Below the pieces are notes generated by a model. It made no database searches and had not been told where the DNA came from. It saw only the letters and a program-made list of their open reading frames with translations. From contig NC_081544.1 in assembly GCF_901000735.1 (NCBI RefSeq), positions 11,099,608 to 11,163,607 on the forward strand: a stretch of 64,000 nucleotides of DNA, read 5' to 3'. Position 1 is the first letter of the stretch, and each line of letters opens with the position of its first letter. The translations under genes were made by a program, and so were the position numbers. Origin of the DNA: Corylus avellana. Lineage: Eukaryota; Streptophyta; Magnoliopsida; Fagales; Betulaceae. This document shows, piece after piece, positions 36,001-45,394 of the stretch.

Positions 36001-37960
36001 CACCAATTGTTTCAAAAGTTTAAATTGATATAAATTGTTCTAATACCATGTTAATCACCAATTTTGTCAAAAGTTTAAAATGATAAAAAAAAAAAATGTT
36101 TAATTCTCATGTCATCCATAACTGTTTAGTAAAAACAATAATTCATTTTGTTTTGTTTTTTTTTTTAAACCCCACCAAATACAACCACTAACCGTAAAGA
36201 AGTCTACCAATAGGTCGGTAAGAGAAGACATTTGAAGAAGATTGACGAGCAAGGAGACAAGGAAGGAGCTTGCTGGTCATACAAAGTCTTAGCTTTACAA
36301 AAGGATTATAAGCTATTAATTACCCATATTTGTTGCTAAATGACATAACTTACAACATTTGAGGTGCAAAAAAAATAAAACTTAAGAGAACAATGCCAAT
36401 TCGGGTCAAGTAATAAGAGACAATATTGACAACTTACGAGACAGAACTGATAGGGATACGATAAGGTTGAGTTGGAATGTAACTACATTCCAACTCAACC
36501 TTATCGTATCCCTATCAATGACAGAAAGTACTATTGCTTCTTCACATAGAAGTAACAGCAAAAGGAGGAAGGGGTAGTCAGATATCACAAAGTTCCCATT
36601 GCTAGCCTTATTTCAATAAAAATTTATCAATTCCCTTGATAATTGAACAGAGAGACAGCCAGACAGACAAACAGAGAGAGAGGAATGGTTGAAATATCGC
36701 TTCAGATGATAGTTGATATCATCTTCTACAACTATAATAAGCATAATGATGAAATGAGTTGCTAATAGTCGATAACAGCCAAACAAAGGATAAAGCTCAC
36801 AACATAAAAGAAAAGTAGATCAGGACTTACCACGGTCGAGTTTTCAATTTTATCTGCATCAACAGATTCATTCACTGTGCTATGGCTTGTCTCCTCATTG
36901 AGAACTGGTCTGGCCTCCAATGGAGTGGGCACATGCATTACTTCAGTCACATCGCCGTCATTACTTTTTTCACCAGTCACGTAATTCATCATTGTATCCA
37001 CTCTAGGCTCCTTGTCAGCCTTAGAGAGATAAGCAACCCCAATATCAGCATTCTCTGTGCTACTTCTTTCAGAAGCACAAGTACCAGATACTTCAATGGA
37101 GTCCGAACTCAAAGAAATACTGAATGTGTAAACTTCATTCTCGCAATTGATTTTAGGGTTTCCCATGTTTATATCGTCGGAAACTAATCTTGCACTCTTA
37201 GTTATATTTTTATCATCTTCAACACAATCTTCCTGTATATGCACATTGGTTTCAAGAACCCCACCATCCTCTCTGCATTCAGCTGAATCACTTATTTGTC
37301 CTCTCTCCGCACAAGATTCAATTTCTTCACATAAATTATGTTCAAAGTCCTTGTTAATGGTCTCTTTTTCATCAATTGTTTCGACCTCACTCGCATTTCC
37401 AAACCGGAAAACCACACTGCCATCAGAACACTCTGCCAAACCCCACCAAATGTGGCAACAACAAGAAAGTGAAGAAAAGACAACGAAAACAAATTTCTGA
37501 CTTTCCGTCTGGAAGCTGAGAAAAGTGAGGAAAAATAAAGAAAACAGAAAAATTGGGTATCATTATTATGTAGTAGCCTTAGAGTAAGGCAACCACTGTG
37601 GTTGAATTTTCTGGAAGAGAAACTTTATCTTTCTTCCTTTTCTTTTTTTGGATGAATATCTTCCTTCCTTTTCTCAGTTACCAAACAGAAATCCAAAACC
37701 ATACCCACAAGAATCAGAGACTTGAATGGCATACCGGTTGTGGAAAGAAGGTCGAAATCCGCGGACGAAGAGGCGGACGGTGAGACGGGATTGGTAAGCA
37801 TCAGGGGGTGCCTTGGCCTTCTCTTCGGAGCTCGAATTGGAGAAGTAGTAGAAGAAGAAATCCCGAGCGTGTGGAAAGGTTTAGAGGATATGTGGAAGAA
37901 GGCGGAGGAGCTCAAAGACGACGGTGTGGGAGAGCGTGAGAAGAATAGCAGATGAGCCAT
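21059..37960 (-). CDS. PP2C-type protein phosphatase, PP2C 62-like, probably plastid (9 exons)
   Basis: PPM/PP2C-family Ser/Thr phosphatase, metal-dependent, resembling Arabidopsis PP2C 62 (At4g33500) and the PTC7 branch. Exons in coding order: 37735-37960, 36831-37432, 34700-34830, 32390-32456, 31557-31644, 24058-24227, 22064-22207, 21648-21776, 21059-21238. All introns are GT-AG. The sum is 1737 nt, or 578 residues, with no frame break. Residues 1 to about 60 are Ser/Pro/Arg-rich like a chloroplast transit peptide; 76-276 are acidic and unstructured; the catalytic domain is about 343-570. Metal-binding and signature motifs: GGEDAYF (346-352), VADGVG with D363, NIGDSGF (434-440), TATDGLFDN (490-498), DDVTVIV (560-566). 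About 90% of the span is intron, loaded with transposons. Family certain; ortholog name likely; plastid location inferred. Confidence 0.9.
22690..22995 (+). pseudogene. LINE zf-RVT-like fragment in phosphatase intron 6
   Basis: Broken plus-strand frames resemble the C-terminal zinc-binding part of plant LINE ORF2: [13 protein letters not shown] then [17 protein letters not shown] and later [13 protein letters not shown]. This follows the usual C-x-x-C ... HLLLHC ... ALW pattern in decayed form. No RT or endonuclease part is present. Confidence 0.55.
23000..23373 (+). mobile_element. Short TRIM-like element in intron 6
   Basis: Two direct repeats of about 100 bp begin TGTTAAGGAATCC at 23000 and 23268 and share 'cttgattatgggta', 'cttgttggac' and 'agcttaa'. 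After the first comes a primer-binding-like site TGGTACTGAGCCCA (23102-23115), close to the initiator-Met site. Before the second comes a purine-rich 'taggagtggat'. The interior is about 165 bp with no coding. Target duplication was not found and the right edge is approximate. Confidence 0.65.
23399..23637 (+). mobile_element. tRNA-derived SINE in intron 6
   Basis: The head has a tRNA-like A box ('gggtcaagtggtaagag') and B box ('agttcgaattccc') at typical spacing, followed by a body and a short A-rich tail. It is flanked by a 14-bp target duplication with one mismatch: AAACTCATTATGCT (23385-23398) and AAACTCAATATGCT (23638-23651). It sits on the strand opposite the phosphatase gene. A second family member is at 42561-42787. 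Confidence 0.88.
25537..28988 (-). pseudogene. LINE ORF2: endonuclease, reverse transcriptase, zf-RVT (one frameshift)
   Basis: ORF2 probably starts at the Met at 28988 ([14 protein letters not shown]), the usual endonuclease opening. It has the AP-endonuclease-type domain ([38 protein letters not shown]), then RT ([60 protein letters not shown]) with the catalytic FADD box intact. The C-terminal zf-RVT domain follows ([36 protein letters not shown]). The reading frame is continuous except near 26535-26550, where [11 protein letters not shown] stops while the next frame carries on with [14 protein letters not shown]. This is consistent with a single-base loss. Whether any product is made is unknown. 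Confidence 0.93.
29083..30729 (-). pseudogene. LINE ORF1, disrupted
   Basis: Two minus-strand frames, 30729-30226 ([34 protein letters not shown]) and 30216-29083 ([20 protein letters not shown] ... [17 protein letters not shown]), resemble the N- and C-terminal parts of plant L1 ORF1 proteins. The DUF4283 RNA-binding domain and CCHC knuckle usual for this family are not visible between them. The junction at about 30217-30225 is probably an internal deletion as well as a frame change. The downstream part is Pro/Ser/Gly-rich and low in structure. Confidence 0.7.
33310..34176 (+). mobile_element. Truncated/deleted LINE derivative in intron 3
   Basis: A plus-strand segment ends 'gattacctatcaaaaaaaa' (34158-34176), like the 3' end of the intron 5 LINE. 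Upstream are coding remnants of ORF1-tail type (33576-33977, acidic, ends ...[13 protein letters not shown]) and a decayed T/G-rich 3' region. No RT or endonuclease is left. A perfect 37-bp tandem duplication lies near its 5' end (33364-33437). It is antisense to the host gene. No convincing target duplication was found. Confidence 0.6.
33364..33437 (+). repeat. 37-bp perfect tandem duplication
   Basis: The unit 'tggcgatggaggccggggg...cgcagtctg' occurs twice back to back (33364-33400, 33401-33437) without a mismatch. It may represent the 5' promoter repeat of the LINE derivative or a recent slippage event. Confidence 0.9.
35870..35955. mobile_element. Half copy of the 'tttgagattgcgttt' MITE in intron 2
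   Basis: The stretch 'cttcaaatggactttttgag...ctcaaacgcaatctcaaaca' matches the right half of the element at 7636-7865 ('cttcaagtgaactttttgag...'). The left half is absent or unrecognisable. Confidence 0.5.
36448..36517. repeat. Perfect 70-bp palindrome in phosphatase intron 2
   Basis: Arms of 34 bases (36448-36481 and 36484-36517) are exact inverse copies around a 2-base centre (AC). The left arm begins TGATAGGGATACGATAAGG. The heptamer GACAGAA stands 1 base outside the left end (36440-36446) and 2 bases outside the right end (36520-36526), resembling a target duplication. Transcribed as part of the intron it would fold into a fully paired hairpin. Confidence 0.95.
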
Positions 37961-38060
37961 TTCGGAGATTTATTCACTCATTTCTTCTTTTGCTTGGATT
38001 TATGGAGCTTTCTGGGAGTGCAGGTGTTTTGATCGATCGTCTCCTTTCGCTTTGTCCTTT

Positions 38061-38090
38061 GTTTGTGAGAGGAAGAGAGAGAGAGAGAGA
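38061..38090. repeat. (GA)n tract upstream of the phosphatase start
   Basis: A short GA-repeat ('agagagagagagaga') about 110 bases upstream of the minus-strand ATG (CT-rich when read with the gene). CT-rich tracts are common in plant 5' leaders. Confidence 0.6.
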
Positions 38091-38249
38091 CAGTGGAGAT
38101 GGACGTCACGTGTTCGAGAAACTAGGGAACATATGGATAAGGAAAGACTGGAACATCATACGTGCTTCAGCTTACTTTTTAATTTTGTTTTTTTTCGACC
38201 AAAAAGATAGAGATTAATCTTGGTTATTTTATTAGAACGTATCCCACTA

Positions 38250-38480
38250 ACCAAAAAAAATAATAATAATAAAGTATTATTTCACGGCTACCCACTATGA
38301 TAAAGATCGATGGCCAATCACCCTTATTATTTTATATTTTTTTTAATATAAAATAATATTTTATTATTAATTTTTGTTAGTAGGACAAGTATCTCATTTG
38401 TGACTCTTTGAAAAATCATAGTCATGAACTAAATATTCTCTAGTCCATTTTAGACTAGAGAGAATCCTATTCCGAGTTGA
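38250..38480. mobile_element. Decayed fold-back element related to 16851-17289
   Basis: The right side ('ggacaagtatctcatttgtgactc', 'catgaactaaatattctc', 'agagaatcctattccg') parallels 17200-17289. The core 'ggctacccactatg...gatggccaatcaccc' echoes the C/G-rich core of the other copy. The left arm is shortened. Confidence 0.5.
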
Positions 38481-39310
38481 CCTGATTCGACCTCCGTAAC
38501 TCATTTAATAAACACTCATTTTGATCTCCATATGCATTTAAACAGATAAAAAATAAATAAAAAAATGGAAAATTTACAAAAGTCCTCTTGACCATCTATG
38601 AGTTTTGACGTGACTCCTTCACCTCTCGAACTTTTAATTTGATGCAATATCTCCCTCTTCGACCTTTAAAACAGACCATAAATATGATAAAAATGACTTT
38701 TATACTCTGAAACTTTTATAAACTTTCAAATTTATCCTTAATTTATTCAAAAAAAATTTAGAAAGCAAAAATTGGAGGGTATTTTGGTATTTTTTTATAA
38801 CCTCCATTAGCATTTAATGTCAAATCCTAATGGGTATGGTAGATTACATCAAATTTAAAGTTTGAAAGAGTAAAATTGAGAATTTTTGAACTTTAGAAAA
38901 AAGTATTCTCATGATCCAATGAAAACCCAATTTCAGTGGCAAAACCCACACTTTTGTTTCCTACTAGAGCTTTTGGAACGGCAGTTATGGTTGGATTCAT
39001 GGGAGCAAAGTTCTTGTAAAATTAAATTGTGGGTCACCTCTCTTTGTTACATGGTGGGCTAAATCATTCAGAAGAAAAGCCATTTTTTTTAACTTGTTCT
39101 ATCAATGACTCTGTTCTGATACAAACAATATCAGAGAGAAAAACACATAAATTGTAATAGCACATCTATTTAAATTGTTAGATTATGAACAAAGAAAAGA
39201 AAAAATTAATCTCGAAAAACCTAAATTATTCCGTTGCGAACTTCCGTCCCGTCGGTAACTCAAGATTGAAGTTAAAAGAAAAAAATTGTATCAATCTATA
39301 TATATGTGTT
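38481..39310. other. Intergenic, nothing recognised
   Basis: AT-rich spacer between the phosphatase promoter region and the 3' end of the RING gene; no coding or repeat signal identified. Confidence 0.35.
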
Positions 39311-39796
39311 TCAAACATTAATAGCCAATACTAAATCTTCAAGGGAATTACGGCAAAGTGGGCAAGTGAGATTTTGGCGCAACAGCCAATCATTCACGCA
39401 CGGCCCATGAAACTCGTGGTTGCACTTGGGGAACATCCGGCACAATTCCCCATCCTTGAATTCTTCCAAGCAAATCGCACAACACTCGCCCTCGCCCTCG
39501 CCGCCGCCGCCGCCAGATTTCGACGCTACTTCATGCTCATTGCTGCCAATTTGTATCACAAAACTTGGCATAACTTGCTCGATTGGAACGCTCTTGCTTC
39601 TTGCCGGCACTCGCACCGGCGCCAGCACTGGCTCTGCCTCAAAAGGATCGGAGGATGCAGCAGCCAGTGTGGAGGATAAGCACCTGTAGCAATCCCAAAG
39701 GAGGCAGCAAAAAAACAACGTACAAAAACCGAATACTATCAGGAAAATAAGAGGATCAATGCCTGTAGGAGTTGCAGGAGAAGCTGGGGGATCCAT
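39311..39796 (-). CDS. RING-H2 finger membrane protein, probable E3 ubiquitin ligase
   Basis: 161 residues, intronless. One N-terminal membrane segment (about 14-35, [20 protein letters not shown]) is followed by a Cys-containing juxtamembrane stretch, a linker with a poly-Gly/Glu run (95-104), and a RING-H2 domain at 106-148: C106, C109, C125, H127, H130, C133, C145, C148. The arrangement C-x2-C-x15-C-x-H-x2-H-x2-C-x11-C-x2-C fits RING-H2; the ATL family usually has x10 in the last loop, and the ATL GLD motif is absent. Known role of the fold: binds an E2 and transfers ubiquitin. Substrate unknown. Start chosen as the first Met of the frame; the membrane segment follows directly. A TATA-rich stretch lies about 90-110 bases upstream (39880-39910). 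Confidence 0.88.
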   Translation of the reverse strand: MDPPASPATPTGIDPLIFLIVFGFCTLFFCCLLWDCYRCLSSTLAAASSDPFEAEPVLAPVRVPARSKSVPIEQVMPSFVIQIGSNEHEVASKSGGGGGEGEGECCAICLEEFKDGELCRMFPKCNHEFHGPCVNDWLLRQNLTCPLCRNSLEDLVLAINV

Positions 39797-39959
39797 CGAT
39801 CGTATGCTTCGATCACGCCTTCTTGGCTCTTTTTACTGGGAAAATTTTTGTGGGTTCTCGTCTGTGAATCTGTGATGATATTTACATATATACACATATA
39901 GATATATAATATAGTGAATTCCTAGGTTCCCAGTTTACCAAGTTCGAAAAGTACTAGGA

Positions 39960-39993
39960 TTTATTTATTTATTTATTTATTTATTTATTTTAG
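39960..39993. repeat. (TTTA)n microsatellite
   Basis: Eight consecutive 'ttta' tetramers, about 160 bases upstream of the RING gene start. Confidence 0.95.
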
Positions 39994-40240
39994 GAAATTG
40001 AAAATACACATGGAGAATGAAAATAGAAGTATATTGGGATTAGAGGTCTTGGCAAAGTTGTATGTGGTAACGTACAAAAGTTCTCACTTTATCCACTGTT
40101 AATTAATATTGTAAACTCGCTGCAAATGATAGAATAATATATTTATTTTGGCATTGAATAATATATTTATAGTTAGAGACTTAGAGTATATGAAAAATAT
40201 ATGATATATTTCACATGTTCATATTGAAATGTTTTTTTTA

Positions 40241-41199
40241 AGGGAAAAATATATTTTACTCCCCTGAAGTATTCACGCATTTACGTTTTGACCCTCAATG
40301 TTCAAAAATCGATAAAAGAACCCACAATATATCTGGTGTTGGCAAAAAATATCATCCATCCATTAAATCTGTTTATTTGGACGGAAACTAAGTCACGTTC
40401 GTGGCACGTGACATTTTTCAACCAAAACTTTCAAAAATACTCTCAGAGAGTAACGTGTAAACATAAATAATTTCAAGAGAGTAAAGTGTAAACATTAAAA
40501 ATAAATAAATAAAAAAAAATAAAAAAAAAAAAGAGTGGGGGATGGCCGAGCCACCCCCTTTGGCCAAATCACCCCTAGACCGACCGAATGAGGGTGGCTC
40601 GACCACCCCCAAACCCATTTCAGGTGGTTTCAGCTACCCCATCTGGGTATATGGGGGTGGTCCAACCACTGCCATGGCATAAATGGGTGGTTTGATATCC
40701 CATACTGGCCAAATGGGGTAGCCGAGCCACCCCCCTTGACCAAATCGAGGGGGCCGAGCCACCCCCACTTTTTTTTTTTTAATTTATTTTTATAATTTGT
40801 ATATAAACCATTTGTTTTAAATTTAGGTTTATTATATTGTTTTTTTCTTTTAAGTTTAGGTTTAGTTTTTGCTTTTTTCTTTTAATTTTTTTTTTTTTAT
40901 ATATAAACTTTTTGTTTTAAGTTTTAGGTTTAGAGCATTTTTTTTTTTTTAACACTTTACCCCCATCAAAATTATTTATGTTTACACTTTATCCTCGAGG
41001 GCATTTTCAAAATTTTTGATTGAAAAATGTCACGTGCCCCACACGTGACTTGGTTTTTGTCCAAATAGACAGATTTGATGGACGGATGGTATTTTTTTCC
41101 AATGTCACATACACTGTAGGTGTCTTTCGTCGATTTTTAAACATTAAGTATCAAACGCAAATGCGTGGATACTTTATAGGATAAAATGGATTTTCTCCT
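40241..41199. mobile_element. Fold-back element, 959 bp, with C/G-rich core
   Basis: Inverted arms of about 250 bp: the left runs 'agggaaaaatatattttact...acgcatttacgttttga...gtcacgttcgtggcacgtga', and the right is its inverse from about 40950 to 41199. The core (about 40530-40770) is a run of imperfect inverted and direct units of the 'gggtggccgagccaccc' type. No coding capacity. The ends are A/T-rich, so the target duplication could not be settled. Confidence 0.82.
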
Positions 41200-41310
41200 A
41201 TTTTTAATTTACAGGATTTGATTACCATGCTTGTATTTACTCATTATTCTATAATATATGGACATTTATATTGTAGACAAACAAGTTAATGAGAGCACAA
41301 TCTAACATAA

Positions 41311-41476
41311 TAAAGTAATTCTAAAAGTCTTTCTTATGTTCCTCTAAAAATGATGTGGTATTTAAAATTACTATTGAGCTTATTATTGATCACTATTGAA
41401 TTTTAATTAAATGATGATTTTAAAAACTACATCATTTTTAGAGGGATACAAAAACAAGATGGACATGTAGAATTTA
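41311..41476. mobile_element. Small MITE
   Basis: Inverted ends: left 'attctaaaag...ctctaaaaatgatgtggt', right the inverse of 'actacatcatttttagaggg...tagaat'. Arrangement and motifs ('gatgtgg..ttaaaattac', 'gattttaaaa.ctacatc') are shared with the element at 54059-54228, so the two are probably one family. Confidence 0.6.
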
Positions 41477-41680
41477 TCAACATAAAGGTCAAAGAGCAAG
41501 AGTAGTGCGGCAAATGTTAATTTCTAGAGAATATTAATCTCGGATGTTACACACCGACAATCCTTTAAAAAAAAAAAAAAAAAAAAAAAGGGAGATGCAA
41601 GAGTAAAGATAGAGGCAAGCTTAGATCTCATTTACATATGAATCTTTATTAATGCGGTAATAATAATAACATAAATTTAT

Positions 41681-41980
41681 GTTAATTACAAGTTATTAGT
41701 TGGATTAGTTGATATTTTCCTAATCTTTAGGCTTTTTTGTTAATGGGCTTTGGGCCCTCTTGTATAAATATCAAAACAAGGAATGAAAAGATCATCAATA
41801 ATTCTCTAAGGAGGCTTATCTCAAATCAAGCCAATCCTTAGAGAATTACAAATAAACCCACACAAAGTAGAAGTTCTAAATTCACTCATTACATTACAAT
41901 ACAATTCAATATTCATAAGAGTATTAAAGAGAATAGTATTCTTTCTTATTTTATTGGACTGATCTAACCATGTCCATTAA
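41681..41980 (+). mobile_element. LTR-like segment
   Basis: Starts TGTTAATTACAAG, has 'ttgtataaatatc' (41759-41771) like the TATA region of many copia LTRs, and a short inverted pair 'attctctaagga...ccttagagaatt' (41800-41850). No partner LTR, primer site or pol sequence was found nearby; if real, it is a solo or broken LTR. Confidence 0.35.
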
Positions 41981-42015
41981 CTCTTCGATCAGCTTTTATT
42001 ACAAGATAAAAAAAT

Positions 42016-42560
42016 TCAAAGGCCGATGGATATTACCACATCACCCGGTGATGAGATGCAAGTTAAGTATTTATAATTATTTAAATAAAAAAAAAAAGAA
42101 GCTCCAGCATTCTTCCAATAGTGGGTTTTGTGGTTAACATAATCTCTCGTGCCATTTATGCTCGAAATTGTTGTCCTTGATATGATATAATGGTCATACT
42201 TGAAAAGTATATGAAAATAATTGATTTTATATGTCACTTCGGTGATTAACTGATTGAAATTTTTCATTTTGTTAAGAGTTACTTGGTTGCAGGATTTTGA
42301 TTTGAATTATTGAACGAAGATTGTAAATGTTTTATGAGATATTGAGATTCTTAAACTTTGTGGCATAGTTCATATGACCTATTCACCCTCCTTCTAGGTC
42401 TCGATATATCACTTTTCTCAAGAACACCACTTCTAAACAACTTAAAAAAAAAAAAAAAAAAAAAAAATCCAAGTTTTGGTACTAGCAAGCATCAAAATCA
42501 CAGCTAATAACCACTAAGTTGCAAGCTTTGTTACCGAGAACAAAAATTATATTAATCTCA
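42016..42560. other. Intergenic, nothing recognised
   Basis: AT-rich spacer with an A-run at 42444-42466. No gene or assignable repeat. Confidence 0.35.
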
Positions 42561-42787
42561 AGGGGTTAACTCAAGTGGTAAGGGCTTTAGTATTGATGGC
42601 ATATACTGTCAAGTTTACGGTTTGAATATCCTTAATGACAAATAATTTTTTCGTGCCACGGTCGCAGCAAAGTCGGAGTCTTACCCGATCAGTGCAAATG
42701 GCGTGCTTTGCACGGGTCTGAGATTTGCTTGACAAGGGTGAATACACGGAGTAGCTATGTTTTGAAGAGGTTCCCTTAAAAAAAAAG
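42561..42787 (+). mobile_element. tRNA-derived SINE, second copy
   Basis: Same family as 23399-23637: A box 'actcaagtggtaaggg', B box-like 'cggtttgaatatcc', body with 'cttacccgatcagtgcaaat' and 'gctttgcacgg', ending 'gaagaggttcccttaaaaaaaaa'. It is more diverged than the intron copy, and no clear target duplication remains. Confidence 0.75.
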
Positions 42788-43100
42788 AGGGGAAACGAAA
42801 GCCGCATTCAAAAGCACCACAAAGAAGATTCCAACACAACCCAACAACCACAAGATACAGATGCAAATCCATGGTCACCAGTCGATGGAAAATAAAATCA
42901 GCAAGAGATACATACATATATGAGTCATGCTCACCACTTGAAAGACAAGACAATCATCAACACAAGATACAAAAACAAAATTCGTGCTCACCACACAAAG
43001 GCAAAAGCCAAGAAATACAAAATCACAGGAACAATATATATATACACAACATACCATATACTATATGTGATGAAGCGAAATTTCCCCTTCACATGTTGGC

Positions 43101-43130
43101 TTAAAATAAACTTTCTTAAAATAAACTTTC
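43101..43130. repeat. 15-bp tandem duplication
   Basis: 'ttaaaataaactttc' occurs twice in a row. Confidence 0.85.
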
Positions 43131-43300
43131 TTCTGAATAGGTGAAGCTCAACACGTGAAATATTTAATTTAAATGAGGGTGAATTGACGGAGTCAGAGTT
43201 TGAATTCAAGACATCTTTTTATACCATATTAAATTACCAATTATACATCAATTACAATTATTTGCAATTGCCAAAATAGGTTAATGGGTTAGTCTAGGTT

Positions 43301-43354
43301 TGGGCTAACCATGGCTTGGAATGGGCCTGGGCTAACCGTTGCTTGGAATGGGCT
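43301..43354. repeat. 27-bp tandem duplication
   Basis: 'tgggctaaccatggcttgga...' is repeated directly with few changes (43301-43327, 43328-43354). Confidence 0.85.
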
Positions 43355-43852
43355 TCTTGACTTAAGCCTAGCAGGTGAAATCCAGGTGTATCAACGTGTA
43401 TATATATATATAAGTTTGAGTATTAACAAGAACTAAACTTGAGTCGAAATTTAAACATTTTCCGTTGAAGCGACAAATGGAGTTGTATGATCGGTAGAAA
43501 ATAATTGACGAAGAATTATCGATCTTGAAATTTTTAATTGGTGAGCATGAGTCATTCATATAAGTATATCTCTCAAGTGAGAGAATTTCAATGGAGTCCA
43601 CTTAATTATCTAAATAGGTGGATGGATAATCAAAAATTTACATAGACAGATAGACTTCATATTAAGCATTTCTTATTTATTACTTAAATTACTAGCAATT
43701 TAGATAAATAAAATTGTTAGGAATCTTCAATTCATCCCTTGTTGGTATATACTTATTGATTTTTTAATTTTTGGCAGTTGATATTCTGATGTAAAAAGTG
43801 GAAATGGCACAAAAGCAGAAAGGACCAAAATAGGGGGAAAGACATGCAGGTC

Positions 43853-44014
43853 CACGTGGTTGGAGGCAAAATGGGATGCGGATGGAGTTGTAGTTCCCAT
43901 TGGTCCGAAATCTATCCACGGCAGGTAGCCTAGATTTCATTATCCTACATGGCTCCTCCTAAGCCCTCTTTTAGATTCTCTCTCCCTCCCCTGCCTTCTC
44001 ACTCACTTGATAAG
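43853..44014 (+). promoter_or_regulatory. LHCB6 upstream region with G-box and I-box motifs
   Basis: A palindromic G-box CACGTG (43853-43858, within CCACGTGG) lies 255 bases before the ATG, and a GATAAG I-box at 44009-44014. Both are typical of light-regulated photosynthesis genes. A further inverse GATAA (ttatcc near 43939) and ATTGG/CCAAT (about 43899) lie between. No classic TATA box is evident; the stretch before the ATG is CT-rich. Function is inferred from motif type and position. Confidence 0.6.
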
Positions 44015-44107
44015 CCAACCAGCTATCCATTTTCCAAGAGAAGAGAGAAGAAACAAAGCTTAAGCAATATCTCAATATCTACATTTTCTTCTTGAGAAAC
44101 AGCGAAG

Positions 44108-45394
44108 ATGGCTGCTACCTCCGGTGCAGTGCTTAATGGGTTGGGATCCTCCTTCCTTTGCGGAGGGAAGAGGAGCCACACCTTGTTGTCGGCCAGCGCC
44201 GGAGCCCGAGTAGGCGGCGCTGTCGGGCCTAAGAAGTTGATTGTCATGGCTGCTGCTCAAGCCAAGAAGTCTTGGGTCCCTGGCGTGAGGGGTGGTGGCA
44301 ACTTCATTGACCCCGAGTGGCTCGATGGCTCGTAAGTCTCACTCAAATTCACATTTCTTATTAACCTGTCCCCCAATTCTAATATCCTCTAACATTATGC
44401 CAAATATCGAAATTGTTATTGTTGAAGCAGATTTTTAAGAAGGCCGGATAAAACAGAAAAAGTAGTCACCGGAAATCTATCGGTCCTCCTAGGACCCGAA
44501 ACACTCTGATGCATAAACTAGTAAAAGTTTTATAATTCGGATATGGGGTGTGTCCCTTTTTATGGAAGAGACTCCTAATGAGGTGTAATTTTCTTTATAG
44601 GGCATGATTTACCATGTAGATCGCATTAATGGCCATGTGGGTATATAATTTTTATGTAAAGAAGATCTTGAGATTGTTTTCGTTTGATGGCCTGATTATT
44701 TTACATGTAGAAGTTAATTGAGTGACATGTAATTTATATCCCCCAACAGTTATAGAAAAACTTTTTCTTACTAAAAATCTTACGAAATGTCAATACTCTA
44801 TTTGGAGTTTTGAAGTAGTTTATTAATGAAAATTTGAATTGCAGGCTCCCAGGTGACTATGGTTTTGACCCACTAGGGCTAGGGAAGGACCCAGCATTCC
44901 TCAAATGGTACAGAGAAGCGGAGCTCATCCATGGCAGGTGGGCAATGGCTGCAGTTGTTGGAATCTTTGTTGGGCAGGCATGGAGCGGCATCCCATGGTT
45001 TGAGGCTGGAGCCGCCCCTGGCGCGGTTGCACCCTTCTCCTTCGGCACCCTCCTCGGCACCCAGCTCATCCTAATGGGTTGGGTTGAGAGCAAAAGATGG
45101 GTAGACTTCTTCAACCCCGACTCGCAGTCCGTCGAATGGGCCACGCCATGGTCGAGGACCGCCGAAAACTTTGCCAACGCAACCGGTGAGCAAGGCTACC
45201 CGGGCGGCAAATTCTTCGACCCGTTGGGGTTGGCCGGCGAGCTCAAGGACGGCGTTTACATCCCCGACACGGAGAAGCTGGAGAGACTGAAGTTGGCTGA
45301 GATCAAACATGCTAGGCTCGCCATGGTAGCTATGCTCATTTTCTACTTTGAGGCTGGGCAAGGGAAGACGCCTCTTGGTGCTCTTGGGTTGTGA
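44108..45394 (+). CDS. LHCB6: Chlorophyll a/b-binding protein CP24 of photosystem II (2 exons)
   Basis: CP24 minor antenna protein: binds chlorophyll and carotenoid in the thylakoid membrane and links the trimeric light-harvesting complex II to the photosystem II core. Exons 44108-44331 and 44845-45394 (GT-AG, 513-base intron) join within the Ser codon of LDGSLPGDYGF and give 257 residues. Residues 1 to about 50 are a Ser/Ala/Gly-rich transit peptide. The mature part starts near [11 protein letters not shown]. Chlorophyll-binding helices show ELIHGRWAM (101-109) and EIKHARLAM (227-235), with the paired Glu/Arg that bridge helices. The C-terminus KTPLGALGL is typical of CP24, which lacks the fourth amphipathic helix of other Lhcb proteins. 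Length and sequence are as expected; nothing is broken. Light-type promoter motifs lie upstream. Confidence 0.97.
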
